From Methanosarcinaceae archaeon (lineage in GTDB: Archaea; Halobacteriota; Methanosarcinia; Methanosarcinales; Methanosarcinaceae), in the NCBI GenBank assembly GCA_020793555.1, contig DQIO01000289.1:1-14484 (forward strand): a stretch of 14,484 bases of DNA, given 5' to 3'. Made by a program: the position numbers and the translations under genes. The notes under the pieces are model-generated. The model did no database searches. It saw only the letters and a program-made list of their open reading frames with translations, and was not told where the DNA came from. Shown piece by piece: positions 1 through 6,772 of the stretch (positions are counted from its first letter, which is position 1; every line of letters starts with the position of its first letter).

Positions 1-11
1 ATGGAACAGTG

Positions 12-689
12 TCAGATCATATATCTAGCGATATTGTATGGTTGACTCGACACTAGGAAGCCAAATATATAATGCACATTATTATCCATACCACCCATCA
101 TTCCACAAGTATTCTCATAATAAAAACTTCCATCCAATGGCTCCCTCAAATCCCTTTTCAATCTAACCACATCTTCCCATGTATCCACATCATACCATTC
201 ATCAATGAGTGATACAGACAATCCCACACTCGCTGCTCTTTCCAGAGTCGCCTCCGTAACCTTTCCCGTACTCCATGGAATATCATAAAAAAGTTCAGGC
301 ATATGACTACTAAGCCCGATTAGGCAATATCCTCCGTCCAGACATGGGCAGTTCACAGCATCCGCTTTATCAAGACATTCCAGACCGTCATAGATATACC
401 CGGATGGCAGGTTTGGACTGTCACTATCCAGAATAACCACTTTTTCATATCCCTGTTCAAAAAGAGATCTCGATATATTTGCCAGCCTCTCTCCAAGACC
501 GTCTCCGGTCTGGGGTATCAGGGTAAATCCATCAGGCAGGATGGTTTTGAAAAAGTCTGCATTATCATTGGGTGTATAGACCACCACAGGACAAACTCCT
601 TCCAAACCCCTAACCTGCTCCAGTTTATCCAGCAAAAAACAGTGATACAGATTACAATCGGCTCCTGATGTTTTATCTAGTGCATCCAA
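12..689 (-). CDS. DUF2064 / TIGR04282-like glycosyltransferase-A-fold protein, N-terminally truncated
   Basis: The protein (225 aa from a TTG start) carries the core of the DUF2064 / TIGR04282 family, GT-A-fold proteins related to nucleotidyl- and glycosyltransferases. Visible landmarks are GDGLGERLAN (residues 62-71), VVILDSDSPNLP (84-95, the metal/nucleotide-binding Asp region), CLDGGYCLIGL (116-126), IPWST (137-141) and WYDVDT (165-170). The family normally begins about 30 residues earlier with a nucleotide-binding motif of the type KxPxPGxVKTRL. Here the frame closes at a TGA at 708-710, and only a degenerate VKT-like echo is found near 693-700 in a shifted frame. The tail after residue 180 also looks unlike the family. 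I see no ribosome binding site for the TTG. It is probably a 5'-truncated, inactive gene; the alternative is an unusual short but functional variant. Family assignment is firm, activity is doubtful. Confidence 0.72.
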   Translation of the reverse strand: MDALDKTSGADCNLYHCFLLDKLEQVRGLEGVCPVVVYTPNDNADFFKTILPDGFTLIPQTGDGLGERLANISRSLFEQGYEKVVILDSDSPNLPSGYIYDGLECLDKADAVNCPCLDGGYCLIGLSSHMPELFYDIPWSTGKVTEATLERAASVGLSVSLIDEWYDVDTWEDVVRLKRDLREPLDGSFYYENTCGMMGGMDNNVHYIFGFLVSSQPYNIARYMI

Positions 690-802
690 ACTCGTTTGAC
701 TGTAAATTCACTTAATTTCATGTCACGAGCAATATTTTTGGTACTGTTGCTTTTTGTTTTTGCCCGAATTATGTATCTGACTTTCTTCTGTATATTCCTT
801 GT

Positions 803-1032
803 TCATTTACTTTCCTCGTTATTTATTGCCGATAAACTGCCAATGTATTGCCGATAAATTGCCGATAAAATATAATTCCTTGCCCTGCGTGATGAATCTG
901 CTATTTCAAGCCATCCGTCTTCGACCCATTGTTTTAGCAGGTTCCGCGCCATACGCTCAGATAGCCCCAGTGTTCTTGCAACGTCAGATGTGGTTATATG
1001 TTGACAAAAAGTTCAAGCACATATCCGAGTAC
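803..1032 (-). pseudogene. C-terminal winged-helix remnant (Fic- or AlbA_2/Schlafen-type protein), frameshifted
   Basis: Reading the minus strand from 997 to 803 gives 64 residues that form a clear winged helix-turn-helix: ITTSDVARTLGLSERMAR followed by NLLKQWVEDGWLE and a basic SSRRARNYILS wing, ending at a TGA at 803-805. This style of C-terminal domain is common on Fic proteins and on AlbA_2/Schlafen-type ATP-binding proteins of methanogens; which one cannot be decided from the fragment. A second frame (about 1000-1032) continues upstream as KVLGYVLELFVN, so a one-base shift near 998-1003 separates the two parts. The coding similarity stops where the 145-bp repeat begins (1030), so the N-terminal catalytic part appears to have been lost in the rearrangement that made that repeat. 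Confidence 0.6.
826..869. repeat. three copies of an 11-bp motif (TTGCCGATAAA)
   Basis: The 11-mer TTGCCGATAAA occurs at 826-836, 848-858 and 859-869, the last two directly adjoining. It falls within the end of the winged-helix remnant, where it encodes LSAI-like repeats, so it probably arose by small tandem duplication in the decaying gene. I see no sign of a regulatory role. Confidence 0.6.
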
Positions 1033-1174
1033 TTTCACCCCGCTTGGCTCGTGGTTATATATCTACAAATCCTTCATGTCATCAAATGACCGAGCAGCAT
1101 CACACCCTCACCGAACGCATGCGCATCCTTGCACAAGGCACCAAATACGATAGTTGCAACTAGTGTGCAGTGTG
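1030..1174 (+). repeat. 145-bp direct repeat, left copy
   Basis: This segment matches 2498-2642 over 145 bp with five mismatches and no gaps. It contains the TATA-like promoter (GTTATATAT, 1054-1062), the ATG and the first codons of the radical SAM gene whose intact copy starts at 2554. Three of the five differences are synonymous (CAT/CAC, ACC/ACA, TAC/TAT). The other two turn CAG into TAG and AGT into TGT. The two copies enclose the toxin-antitoxin-like cassette. See the finding on its origin. Confidence 0.9.
1086..1163 (+). pseudogene. 5' fragment of the radical SAM gene (25 codons then TAG)
   Basis: This ATG opens a frame of 25 residues identical to the start of the radical SAM protein at 2554 (MTEQHHTLTER and onward to KYDSCN), then an in-frame TAG at 1161-1163 replaces the CAG of the intact copy. 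Homology ends at 1174. The fragment keeps the duplicated promoter, so a short transcript could start here and run toward the antitoxin gene at 1358. Nothing in the 25 residues could function alone. Confidence 0.85.
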
Positions 1175-1179
1175 GTATG

Positions 1180-1198
1180 TCTAATTAGGTTAGCACCA
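1180..1198. repeat. imperfect inverted repeat, left arm (partner 2310-2327)
   Basis: The 19 bases here resemble the reverse complement of 2310-2327: both begin TCTAA and end GCACCA, with a few mismatches and one gap between. The arms sit just inside the left 145-bp repeat and downstream of the toxin-like gene, so they may be decayed ends of a mobile element that carried the cassette. The match is short and could be chance. Confidence 0.3.
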
Positions 1199-1305
1199 GA
1201 GTTCTACTAAGTTAAGGGGCATGAATAAATACGGAATCCATAATTATTAAGTAAATGAACATTCTTTGTATGGGTATACAGGAAAAACATATTCAAATAA
1301 TAGCA

Positions 1306-1314
1306 CTTAAATAT
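1306..1314 (+). promoter_or_regulatory. TATA-like box of the antitoxin-toxin operon
   Basis: CTTAAATAT fits an archaeal TATA element. A transcript starting about 26 bases downstream would have a roughly 20-base leader containing the strong ribosome binding site AGGAGGT at 1343-1349, which ends eight bases before the TTG start at 1358. No operator palindrome is obvious, although antitoxins usually repress their own operon. Confidence 0.4.
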
Positions 1315-1357
1315 TGATTTGCAACAATACATTTTTTATTTCAGGAGGTAGGTTGAT

Positions 1358-1807
1358 TTGTACAACATAATTGATTTGGGGAAATGGTTTTTGAATAAAT
1401 CCAGTATGTCGCATAAAAAAGTGCAAAAATTATGTTATTATGCAGTAGCTTGGCATTATGCATTATATGATTCAAAATTGGTTGAATCTGATTATTTTGA
1501 AGCATGGGTACATGGTCCGGTATCTCCAATAATATGGAATGAATACAAAGGCTATGGATGGACACCAATACCAAAAATAGATGAAAAGATAGAATTCGAT
1601 TGCGATACAGAAGAATTTTTAGAAATTGTTTTGAATACTTACGACGAATACAGCGGTCATCAACTCGAAGCATTGACTCATGAAGAAGAACCATGGCAAG
1701 AAGCCAGAAATGGATTGGAAGATTGTAAACCTTCAAACAATTTAATCAATCCTGCGACCATGGGGAAATATTATCGTTCAATTTACGATCATTCACAAAA
1801 TGACTGA
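1358..1807 (+). CDS. Panacea/SocA-domain (DUF4065) antitoxin
   Basis: This 149-aa protein has the features of the Panacea / SocA / GepA-like domain (DUF4065), a promiscuous antitoxin domain that neutralises unrelated toxins. Visible are an N-terminal helix (IIDLGKWFLNK), the hallmark KKVQKLCYYAVAWHYALY (residues 20-37), the short EAWVHGPVSP segment (48-57), and the distal LEALTHEEEPWQEAR block with a final helical MGKYYRSIY. A TTG start is chosen because the AGGAGGT at 1343-1349 fits it well and the family normally begins at this point. The next gene starts five bases after the stop, so the two are almost certainly one operon. Base composition is visibly richer in A+T than the radical SAM operon to the right, in keeping with acquisition on a mobile element. 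The family call is firm; the antitoxin role is inferred from family and gene order. Confidence 0.85.
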   Translation: MYNIIDLGKWFLNKSSMSHKKVQKLCYYAVAWHYALYDSKLVESDYFEAWVHGPVSPIIWNEYKGYGWTPIPKIDEKIEFDCDTEEFLEIVLNTYDEYSGHQLEALTHEEEPWQEARNGLEDCKPSNNLINPATMGKYYRSIYDHSQND

Positions 1808-1812
1808 AAACA

Positions 1813-2259
1813 ATGTCGAAAAACAAGTCTAAATTTACGACTGTAAAAAGCAAGAGCATACATCAAAAATTAGATGAAAAGCGATTGCCAAGAGGTTATC
1901 AAAAATTATGTCAGCCACACTCCAGAGATGAAAAACCAAACATCAGTTTGAAATATGTTGATCTGGGATTCAAATCATTTGATGATTTGAAAAATGATAA
2001 TAATCTTCGAAAACTTGATGGTTTTATTTCTAAATTACATAATGCACCCGATTGGTCTTATGTTTTCAGAACTTTTAATAGAACACCGACCACAACCAAC
2101 AAAGCGAAAGACATGATGAATAATTTAGGTTTTAGTCATGAACAAACGGAAATGTTTCATTTGAGTGTATCAGATAAATTTAGAGTACATGGATTTATAA
2201 GAGGGAGCAGATTCAAACTCGTCTGGTTAGATCCAAATCATGAAATAAACAAAGAATAA
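1813..2259 (+). CDS. putative toxin partner of the Panacea-type antitoxin (uncharacterised)
   Basis: The 148-aa product starts five bases after the antitoxin stop and has no ribosome binding site of its own, so it is likely translated by coupling. The N-terminus (about 1-45) is basic and probably disordered. The rest has a strand (ISLKYVDLGF, 44-53), helices around 56-76 and 94-104, and a C-terminal strand pair with the motif FRVHGFI (123-129) and FKLVWLDPNHEI (134-145). I recall an RxHGF...F.L.WLDPxHE-type ending from small genes of unknown function in mobile regions, and its strand-turn-strand resembles the end of RelE-like folds. That resemblance is weak evidence. No catalytic motif of ToxSAS, Fic, PIN or HEPN toxins is present. 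Toxin function is inferred from operon position with a Panacea antitoxin. Confidence 0.55.
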   Translation: MSKNKSKFTTVKSKSIHQKLDEKRLPRGYQKLCQPHSRDEKPNISLKYVDLGFKSFDDLKNDNNLRKLDGFISKLHNAPDWSYVFRTFNRTPTTTNKAKDMMNNLGFSHEQTEMFHLSVSDKFRVHGFIRGSRFKLVWLDPNHEINKE

Positions 2260-2497
2260 TTTGGTTATTTATAACATCGTGTAACTAAATACTAGACGAG
2301 ATTTACAGGTGGTGCGAGCCATTTAGATTCTGTCCACTGATTCTGATAATGTGACTTCATACTTGACAATATATCCTGAACAGTGATGTTATCAACATGA
2401 TGTTATGGAGAGTTTAATTTGTCTTTATCCAGCTAAAAGATCCATCACTGCAAGTGGTACATTAGAAAATAAAATATCGGTTGACCACACAATCTAT
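2260..2497. other. non-coding right flank of the cassette
   Basis: No open frame with recognisable content is visible on either strand between the toxin-like gene and the right 145-bp repeat. It includes the right arm of the weak inverted repeat (2310-2327) and short AT-rich stretches. It does not match the sequence left of the first 145-bp repeat, so the duplication is limited to those 145 bp. Confidence 0.5.
2310..2327. repeat. imperfect inverted repeat, right arm (partner 1180-1198)
   Basis: Reverse complement begins TCTAAATGGC and ends GCACCA, resembling the left arm at 1180-1198. Together they would bound an element of about 1.15 kb carrying only the antitoxin and toxin-like genes. No transposase is seen, so it could only be a non-autonomous remnant, if it is real. 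Confidence 0.3.
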
Positions 2498-2642
2498 TAC
2501 TTTCACCCCGCTTGGCTCGTGGTTATATATCTACAAATCCTTCATGTCATCAAATGACCGAGCAGCACCACACACTCACCGAACGCATGCGCATCCTTGC
2601 ACAAGGCACCAAATATGATAGTTGCAACCAGAGTGCAGTGTG
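2498..2642 (+). repeat. 145-bp direct repeat, right copy (promoter and 5' end of the radical SAM gene)
   Basis: Partner of 1030-1174. This copy runs into the intact radical SAM gene, so it is the functional one. It covers 56 bp upstream of the ATG and the first 30 codons. Upstream of 2498 the sequence differs completely from that upstream of the left copy. Confidence 0.9.
2522..2530 (+). promoter_or_regulatory. TATA box of the radical SAM-DUF4130-MutS operon (leaderless)
   Basis: GTTATATAT is centred about 28 bases before the ATG at 2554. In Archaea transcription starts 25-27 bases downstream of the TATA centre, so the transcript would begin at or next to the A of the ATG. That agrees with the lack of any ribosome binding site before the ATG. 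The box is copied unchanged in the left repeat. Confidence 0.6.
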
Positions 2643-3678
2643 TCACGCCTTTGGACCCGATGGGAGGTGCATCCAGCTCTACAAGACCCTGCTCACCAAT
2701 TCATGCGCGGGTGAGTGCGCATATTGTCCAAACCGCAGTGCGCGCGATACAGTGCGCGCAACCTTAACACCAGCGGAGATTGTGAAGATAACATGGTCAT
2801 TCTATCGCAAGAACGCCATTGAGGGTCTGTTTCTCTCATCAGGCATCATCGGTGATGCGGAAAACACAGCCGAGAAGCAGCTTGAGGTGGCAAAACTACT
2901 GCGCAGTCAGGGTTTTACAGGATATATACACACAAGATTGATGCCAGGAACCCCTAAATATCTTCTTGAGGAGATTGCGGAACACTCCAACAAGTTTGGA
3001 GTGAATGCCGAAACTACAAGTTCTGTCAACTATTCCGAAATATGCCCGAATTTCGATTACAACAATGACATACTGACTCGCCTCAAATGGACGCGCGACC
3101 TGATCAAAAAACAGAGGCGCAAGGTCGGATATGGCGGTCGTATTGTAGGTGCGAATGACACGCAGTTCGTAGTGGGTGCGGTCAACGAGCCTGACAGTGA
3201 AATTATCAGTACCGTGCACAAGTTCATGGACAGGTATGCACTTCGCCGTCCGTACTTCATGAGTTTTGACCCGGTGCCGGATACGCCACTGCAAAATAGT
3301 ATCGCTTCACCGAAATGGCGCGAGAACCGGCTGTATCAGGCATCGTTTTTGATGAAAGATTATGGTATGAAGGCATCGGATTTCGATGTGATATTCAATG
3401 ACGAAGGTTTTCTCGCAGATGACGATCCAAAGATGCGGCTTGCGTATGCACATCCCGATTATTTTCCGATGGACATAAACACGGCAACGCGTGATGAGTT
3501 GCTCATGGTTCCAGGGATTGGTCCGATCAGTGTGAACCGTATCATGCAGGCGCGCCCGATCCTGTCGGAACAGGAACTCGCACGCATGGGTGTCGTAATC
3601 TCACGCGCCCGTCCGTTCATTGAGATTAATGGTAGCAAACAGACCAATCTCTACTCGTTTATGGAGGTGGGCTCATGA
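2554..3678 (+). CDS. radical SAM protein, putative DNA modification/repair (TIGR03916-like)
   Basis: This 374-aa protein binds a [4Fe-4S] cluster through CAGECAYC (Cys51, Cys55, Cys58; CX3CX2C spacing), followed by the family block EGLFLSSGI. Before the cluster are three more cysteines (24, 30, 39) in the KYDSC...CHAFGPDGRC pattern typical of TIGR03916 'putative DNA modification/repair radical SAM' proteins. The C-terminus (about 306-345) is a ComEA-like helix-hairpin-helix, DINTATRDELLMVPGIGP, expected to bind DNA backbone without sequence specificity. The upstream in-frame TTG at 2512 is rejected because it falls in the promoter; the ATG at 2554 fits a leaderless start and the family N-terminus. 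The stop overlaps the next start (ATGA). In bacteria this family is linked with a DUF4130 gene and uracil-DNA glycosylases; here it leads an operon with DUF4130 and a MutS-like gene. The substrate is not known. Confidence 0.85.
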   Translation: MTEQHHTLTERMRILAQGTKYDSCNQSAVCHAFGPDGRCIQLYKTLLTNSCAGECAYCPNRSARDTVRATLTPAEIVKITWSFYRKNAIEGLFLSSGIIGDAENTAEKQLEVAKLLRSQGFTGYIHTRLMPGTPKYLLEEIAEHSNKFGVNAETTSSVNYSEICPNFDYNNDILTRLKWTRDLIKKQRRKVGYGGRIVGANDTQFVVGAVNEPDSEIISTVHKFMDRYALRRPYFMSFDPVPDTPLQNSIASPKWRENRLYQASFLMKDYGMKASDFDVIFNDEGFLADDDPKMRLAYAHPDYFPMDINTATRDELLMVPGIGPISVNRIMQARPILSEQELARMGVVISRARPFIEINGSKQTNLYSFMEVGS

Positions 3679-4541
3679 TAATAGCATTCAAGACAGATGT
3701 GGACGGAGTACTTCTTGCATGTTCTACCTTAAAACAGCATCCAGATGCCGAACTCGTGTTTGCGAAAGATAGGCGAGAATTGGAGCGAAAACTCACTTTT
3801 TCCAGAAACGAAGATAAGGAGGTCCTGCGGTTGGGATTCACACCGGTCGTTGGCACGGATAAATTGGTATCAGAAGTACTTGGCAAGCGCCCTGCAAAGA
3901 TGTCCCGAACCGACACAAGCCCTGTGCAGTATATCGATCTTGTACTGCGGCACAGTAAGGCGAATCCGGCTGAACTGGTGCGACTAATCGTTTCATGCAA
4001 TGGCAGTGCCGGGCATCTCTACACAGGAAAATCAAAGCTTGCACGCATGTATTACAATTACATGCGCGACGTCACCCGCGCGTGGCAAAGGATGTGCATG
4101 TTCGCACGTCCCGATCTTGTGAACGGTGTCATGACTGTTGATATTGATTCGCCGCATGATGTTGCTGATATCTTTTGCAGGTGGTTGGCAAAAAAGAACC
4201 CAGATATACCTGTAGCTGTCATATTCGGCAATGCCGCGTGGGTTGGTAATGGGGAACTGGTTGGTCTTGACCACTTCACAAAGACTGCGGCAGCGTTTGT
4301 AAAAAGCCTGCACACATCGTCATCATCAAATGACGATGAGATCGATAAATTGTGGGACGTATTCTACAATTCCCAGATGATAGAAAGCCGAAGAAACCGC
4401 AAACTTGCAAGCAAGATGCAGCCGAAAAGTTCTGCCGGTATGAGCAAGATGGCTAAAGCGGACAGGTACAAGGTCGAGCGCGGGATCTCCAATTGTACGC
4501 TGGATCGGTTTGTTAACGATAGATGCGAGGCAAGTGTATGA
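3675..4541 (+). CDS. DUF4130 / TIGR03915-like DNA metabolism protein
   Basis: The 288-aa product is the usual companion of the TIGR03916 radical SAM protein. It begins with a short FKTDVDGVL segment corresponding to the 'YDGSFEGLL' opening of the family, and the DUF4130 core lies at about 130-195: RAWQRMCMFARPDLVNG, then VDIDSPHDVADIFCRWLA, then IPVAVIFGNAAWVGN. The last 70 residues are basic and polar (SRRNRKLASKMQPKSS) and may contact nucleic acid. No catalytic residues are established for this family. Its ATG overlaps the radical SAM stop and has a GGAGG at 3663-3667; its own stop overlaps the next ATG, so the three proteins are translationally coupled and probably act together. Divergence from bacterial members looks considerable, so the call rests on context as well as sequence. 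Confidence 0.72.
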   Translation: MIIAFKTDVDGVLLACSTLKQHPDAELVFAKDRRELERKLTFSRNEDKEVLRLGFTPVVGTDKLVSEVLGKRPAKMSRTDTSPVQYIDLVLRHSKANPAELVRLIVSCNGSAGHLYTGKSKLARMYYNYMRDVTRAWQRMCMFARPDLVNGVMTVDIDSPHDVADIFCRWLAKKNPDIPVAVIFGNAAWVGNGELVGLDHFTKTAAAFVKSLHTSSSSNDDEIDKLWDVFYNSQMIESRRNRKLASKMQPKSSAGMSKMAKADRYKVERGISNCTLDRFVNDRCEASV

Positions 4542-6640
4542 AAAGTTTGCAGGATATCCCGCGAATCGGGGAAAAGATGGCACAGCGTTTCATCCATCAT
4601 TTCGGGAGCGAGGAGGCTGCACTTGATGCAATACTTGGTGGTGATATTGCGGGCATATCCGAAGTTGAAGGAATAGGGCAGAGGTATGCGATATCCCTTG
4701 TACATGAGGTGCGCGCACAGGTGGAAGGCGTTTCGATCTCCGATTTTCTTAAAACAAAAGAGTCTGTGGATATCTATGAGCGACTGCTCGATATCATGAA
4801 ACAGTTTGCACACACGCGATATGCAAAAGATAAACTTCACATCTATTTTCCGTATCCCGCATCCAAGATCGACAAGATCGAATCCGTGCGCGAGTCGGTA
4901 TCATATTACATGGGTACTGCAAAGTTGCTTCGGGATAACAGCGACTTTCCTGGTCTGCTTACTCGCATTCGTCCACTTAATCTCAAGTATAATCCGCCTC
5001 AAATACGCGAGCGTGCGATTATCACTGCCAATCACGAAGAGTTTGAGTATGCGCGCCAGAGGTTTGGAACCGCCATTGGTGTGCAGATGGTAAGCACGCC
5101 TTCCGAGTTCGTGGATGTGGCGCGGGGTTATTCTCATGTAATTGCATCAGGTGACGCTTTTCTTGGATTCGATTTTCCCGAAGATGTTGAACCTGAATAT
5201 GTATCCGATCTGCAAAGAATGGAAGATTGGCAGGTGGTTCCTGAACAGGTAATCGGTTTTTTTGCAAAGAACCTTGCAACCATTGAATGCTCAATAGCGG
5301 TCATACAGGCGATACGGAAAGCTGGCACCATGTTCTTTGGAAAGGTGAGCGATAAAGACTTTGGTGAACTTGCACAGACGCTTGCGATGATCGATGAAAG
5401 CGGAGATGTGAAAGCCGGAAATGATCCTGATATTGACAGGTTGAACTTAATCATTGAAAATATGGAAACTTGCATCTCGGATGCTGTGCGTGATGCAAAC
5501 TCAAAGCTGGATAAGTACCTGACCGAAAGTAAATTGACTATCAGTGGACAGGATATGCTCAAGATGATGAGCGGGGATGTGGAACTAAAAGAGATGTTTG
5601 AAAGCCAAGTTTCCCAGTCATACCACACTGTCGTCAAGGAAGCAAAAGAGCGAATTTCAAAGGAACTTGGACTTAATAAAAAAGAGCTGCTAATGGCAGA
5701 GTCATTGTTCCCAGATGAAATAATGCATCCTGTAGAAGTTGACCGCGATTATGTGAATGCATTAAAGCAGCATGTGGCGCACAATATCCATAATAAGAAG
5801 ATAGAGCACAAACGCAATATCTCAAAGACCCTGTACGGATACCGCGACATTGTGCAGGAGATGGTTCGCAGTGTACTGGATTTTGATGTAGGGTTTGCAA
5901 TCGGATGTTTTGCGCATGAGTGTGGTCTTACGATGCCGGAATTGATCGATAAGACAGGGGTAGGAGTCGGGTTTGTGAAGGGTGAGAATCTGTTTTTGAG
6001 ATCGCGGCATGGTGAGGTTACCCCGATAGATTATTCGGTCGGAGATACGGTTCACAGTCCGCAAGACAAAAGCAGGATTGTGCTGCTCAGTGGTGTGAAT
6101 TCGGGAGGTAAGACCTCAATGCTCGAACTCCTTGCACAATGCATCATACTTGCACACATGGGTTTCCCGACCCCTGCGAAATCGCTAGAGATCGGGATGT
6201 CGGATGGACTTTACTATTTCGCAAAATCGAAAGGAACATTGGACGCAGGTGCATTCGAGACCACTCTCAAGGATTTTTCAGTGGTTGCAGACAACTCCAG
6301 CAAGGTGGTTTTGGTTGATGAGATGGAATCCATTACCGAGCCCGGTGCGTCTGCTAAGATCATTTCAGGCATACTTGAGGTTTTGTCAGAGAACAAGGAC
6401 AGTATAGCTGTGTTCGTGTCACACCTGCCGGAGTTGATACTGGAAAACACGGAGTGCAGTGTTCGTGTAGACGGCATTGAGGCGAGTGGGCTTGACGCCG
6501 ATCTAAATCTTATCGTAGAGCGAACCCCACGCTACAATTATATTGCAAAAAGCACGCCTGAGTTGATAGTTGAGCGGCTTTCAAGGAAAACAGATGGGGG
6601 TGAGCAGGCGTTTTACGAGAAGTTGAGGGCGAAGTTTTAG
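4538..6640 (+). CDS. HhH-MutS-family ATPase (archaeal MutS-like protein)
   Basis: This 700-aa protein starts at the ATG at 4538, which overlaps the previous stop and has GCGAGG at 4525-4530; the in-frame ATG at 4523 is rejected. Residues 1-60 hold tandem helix-hairpin-helix motifs (IPRIGEKMAQRF and VEGIGQRYA). The middle (about 250-440) is helical and charged, as in MutS lever/clamp regions. The C-terminus is a MutS/ABC-type ATPase: Walker A GVNSGGKTS (519-527), a signature-like GTLDAGAFETTL, Walker B VVLVDEME with Asp594-Glu595, and an H-loop VSHLPE (His629). It lacks the MutS mismatch-recognition N-domain with its Phe-X-Glu motif and has no Smr nuclease tail, so it is neither MutS1 nor a standard MutS2. 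It resembles the archaeal MutS-like group with HhH, possibly the MutS5 class. Expected role: ATP-driven clamp on branched or modified DNA, working with the two upstream proteins. Confidence 0.85.
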   Translation: MKSLQDIPRIGEKMAQRFIHHFGSEEAALDAILGGDIAGISEVEGIGQRYAISLVHEVRAQVEGVSISDFLKTKESVDIYERLLDIMKQFAHTRYAKDKLHIYFPYPASKIDKIESVRESVSYYMGTAKLLRDNSDFPGLLTRIRPLNLKYNPPQIRERAIITANHEEFEYARQRFGTAIGVQMVSTPSEFVDVARGYSHVIASGDAFLGFDFPEDVEPEYVSDLQRMEDWQVVPEQVIGFFAKNLATIECSIAVIQAIRKAGTMFFGKVSDKDFGELAQTLAMIDESGDVKAGNDPDIDRLNLIIENMETCISDAVRDANSKLDKYLTESKLTISGQDMLKMMSGDVELKEMFESQVSQSYHTVVKEAKERISKELGLNKKELLMAESLFPDEIMHPVEVDRDYVNALKQHVAHNIHNKKIEHKRNISKTLYGYRDIVQEMVRSVLDFDVGFAIGCFAHECGLTMPELIDKTGVGVGFVKGENLFLRSRHGEVTPIDYSVGDTVHSPQDKSRIVLLSGVNSGGKTSMLELLAQCIILAHMGFPTPAKSLEIGMSDGLYYFAKSKGTLDAGAFETTLKDFSVVADNSSKVVLVDEMESITEPGASAKIISGILEVLSENKDSIAVFVSHLPELILENTECSVRVDGIEASGLDADLNLIVERTPRYNYIAKSTPELIVERLSRKTDGGEQAFYEKLRAKF

Positions 6641-6664
6641 TTATAATATCGCGTTAAAATGGTG

Positions 6665-6772
6665 TTATGTTCTAATATATTGATTATCTGCAAGTTTCAA
6701 ATCAGAAAAAGCATCTTTTAAATAAGACAATGCTCTTGCTTCTTCTTTATGCCGGAATTCTCCACCCAACTC
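6665..6772 (-). pseudogene. short HEPN-like fragment downstream of the MNT gene
   Basis: In a frame shifted from the nucleotidyltransferase end, the minus strand reads ELGGEFRHKEEARALSYLKD and then AFSDLKLADNQYIRT before a TAA at 6665-6667. The pattern of a charged helix with KEEA...YLKDA...DLKLA resembles the first helix of HEPN proteins that pair with MNT nucleotidyltransferases. A HEPN protein has about 120-140 residues and a conserved RX4-6H motif, neither of which is present, and no start codon other than a TTG (6767-6769) is available. It is read as a decayed HEPN gene. Similarity is by eye over about 30 residues, so confidence is modest. Confidence 0.4.

Noticed and set aside
723..806. 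27-codon minus-strand ORF with a GAGGAAAG upstream, overlapping the wHTH remnant stop
   Set aside because: The start signal is fair, but the peptide is short, polar and resembles nothing; it lies in a decayed zone.
799..1089. Plus-strand open frame of 96 codons
   Set aside because: It runs opposite the winged-helix remnant and ends in the duplicated promoter; its translation has no domain-like pattern and no ribosome binding site.
2512..2553. Extended TTG start for the radical SAM protein
   Set aside because: It would place codons across the TATA box, adds 14 residues unlike the family, and has no ribosome binding site.
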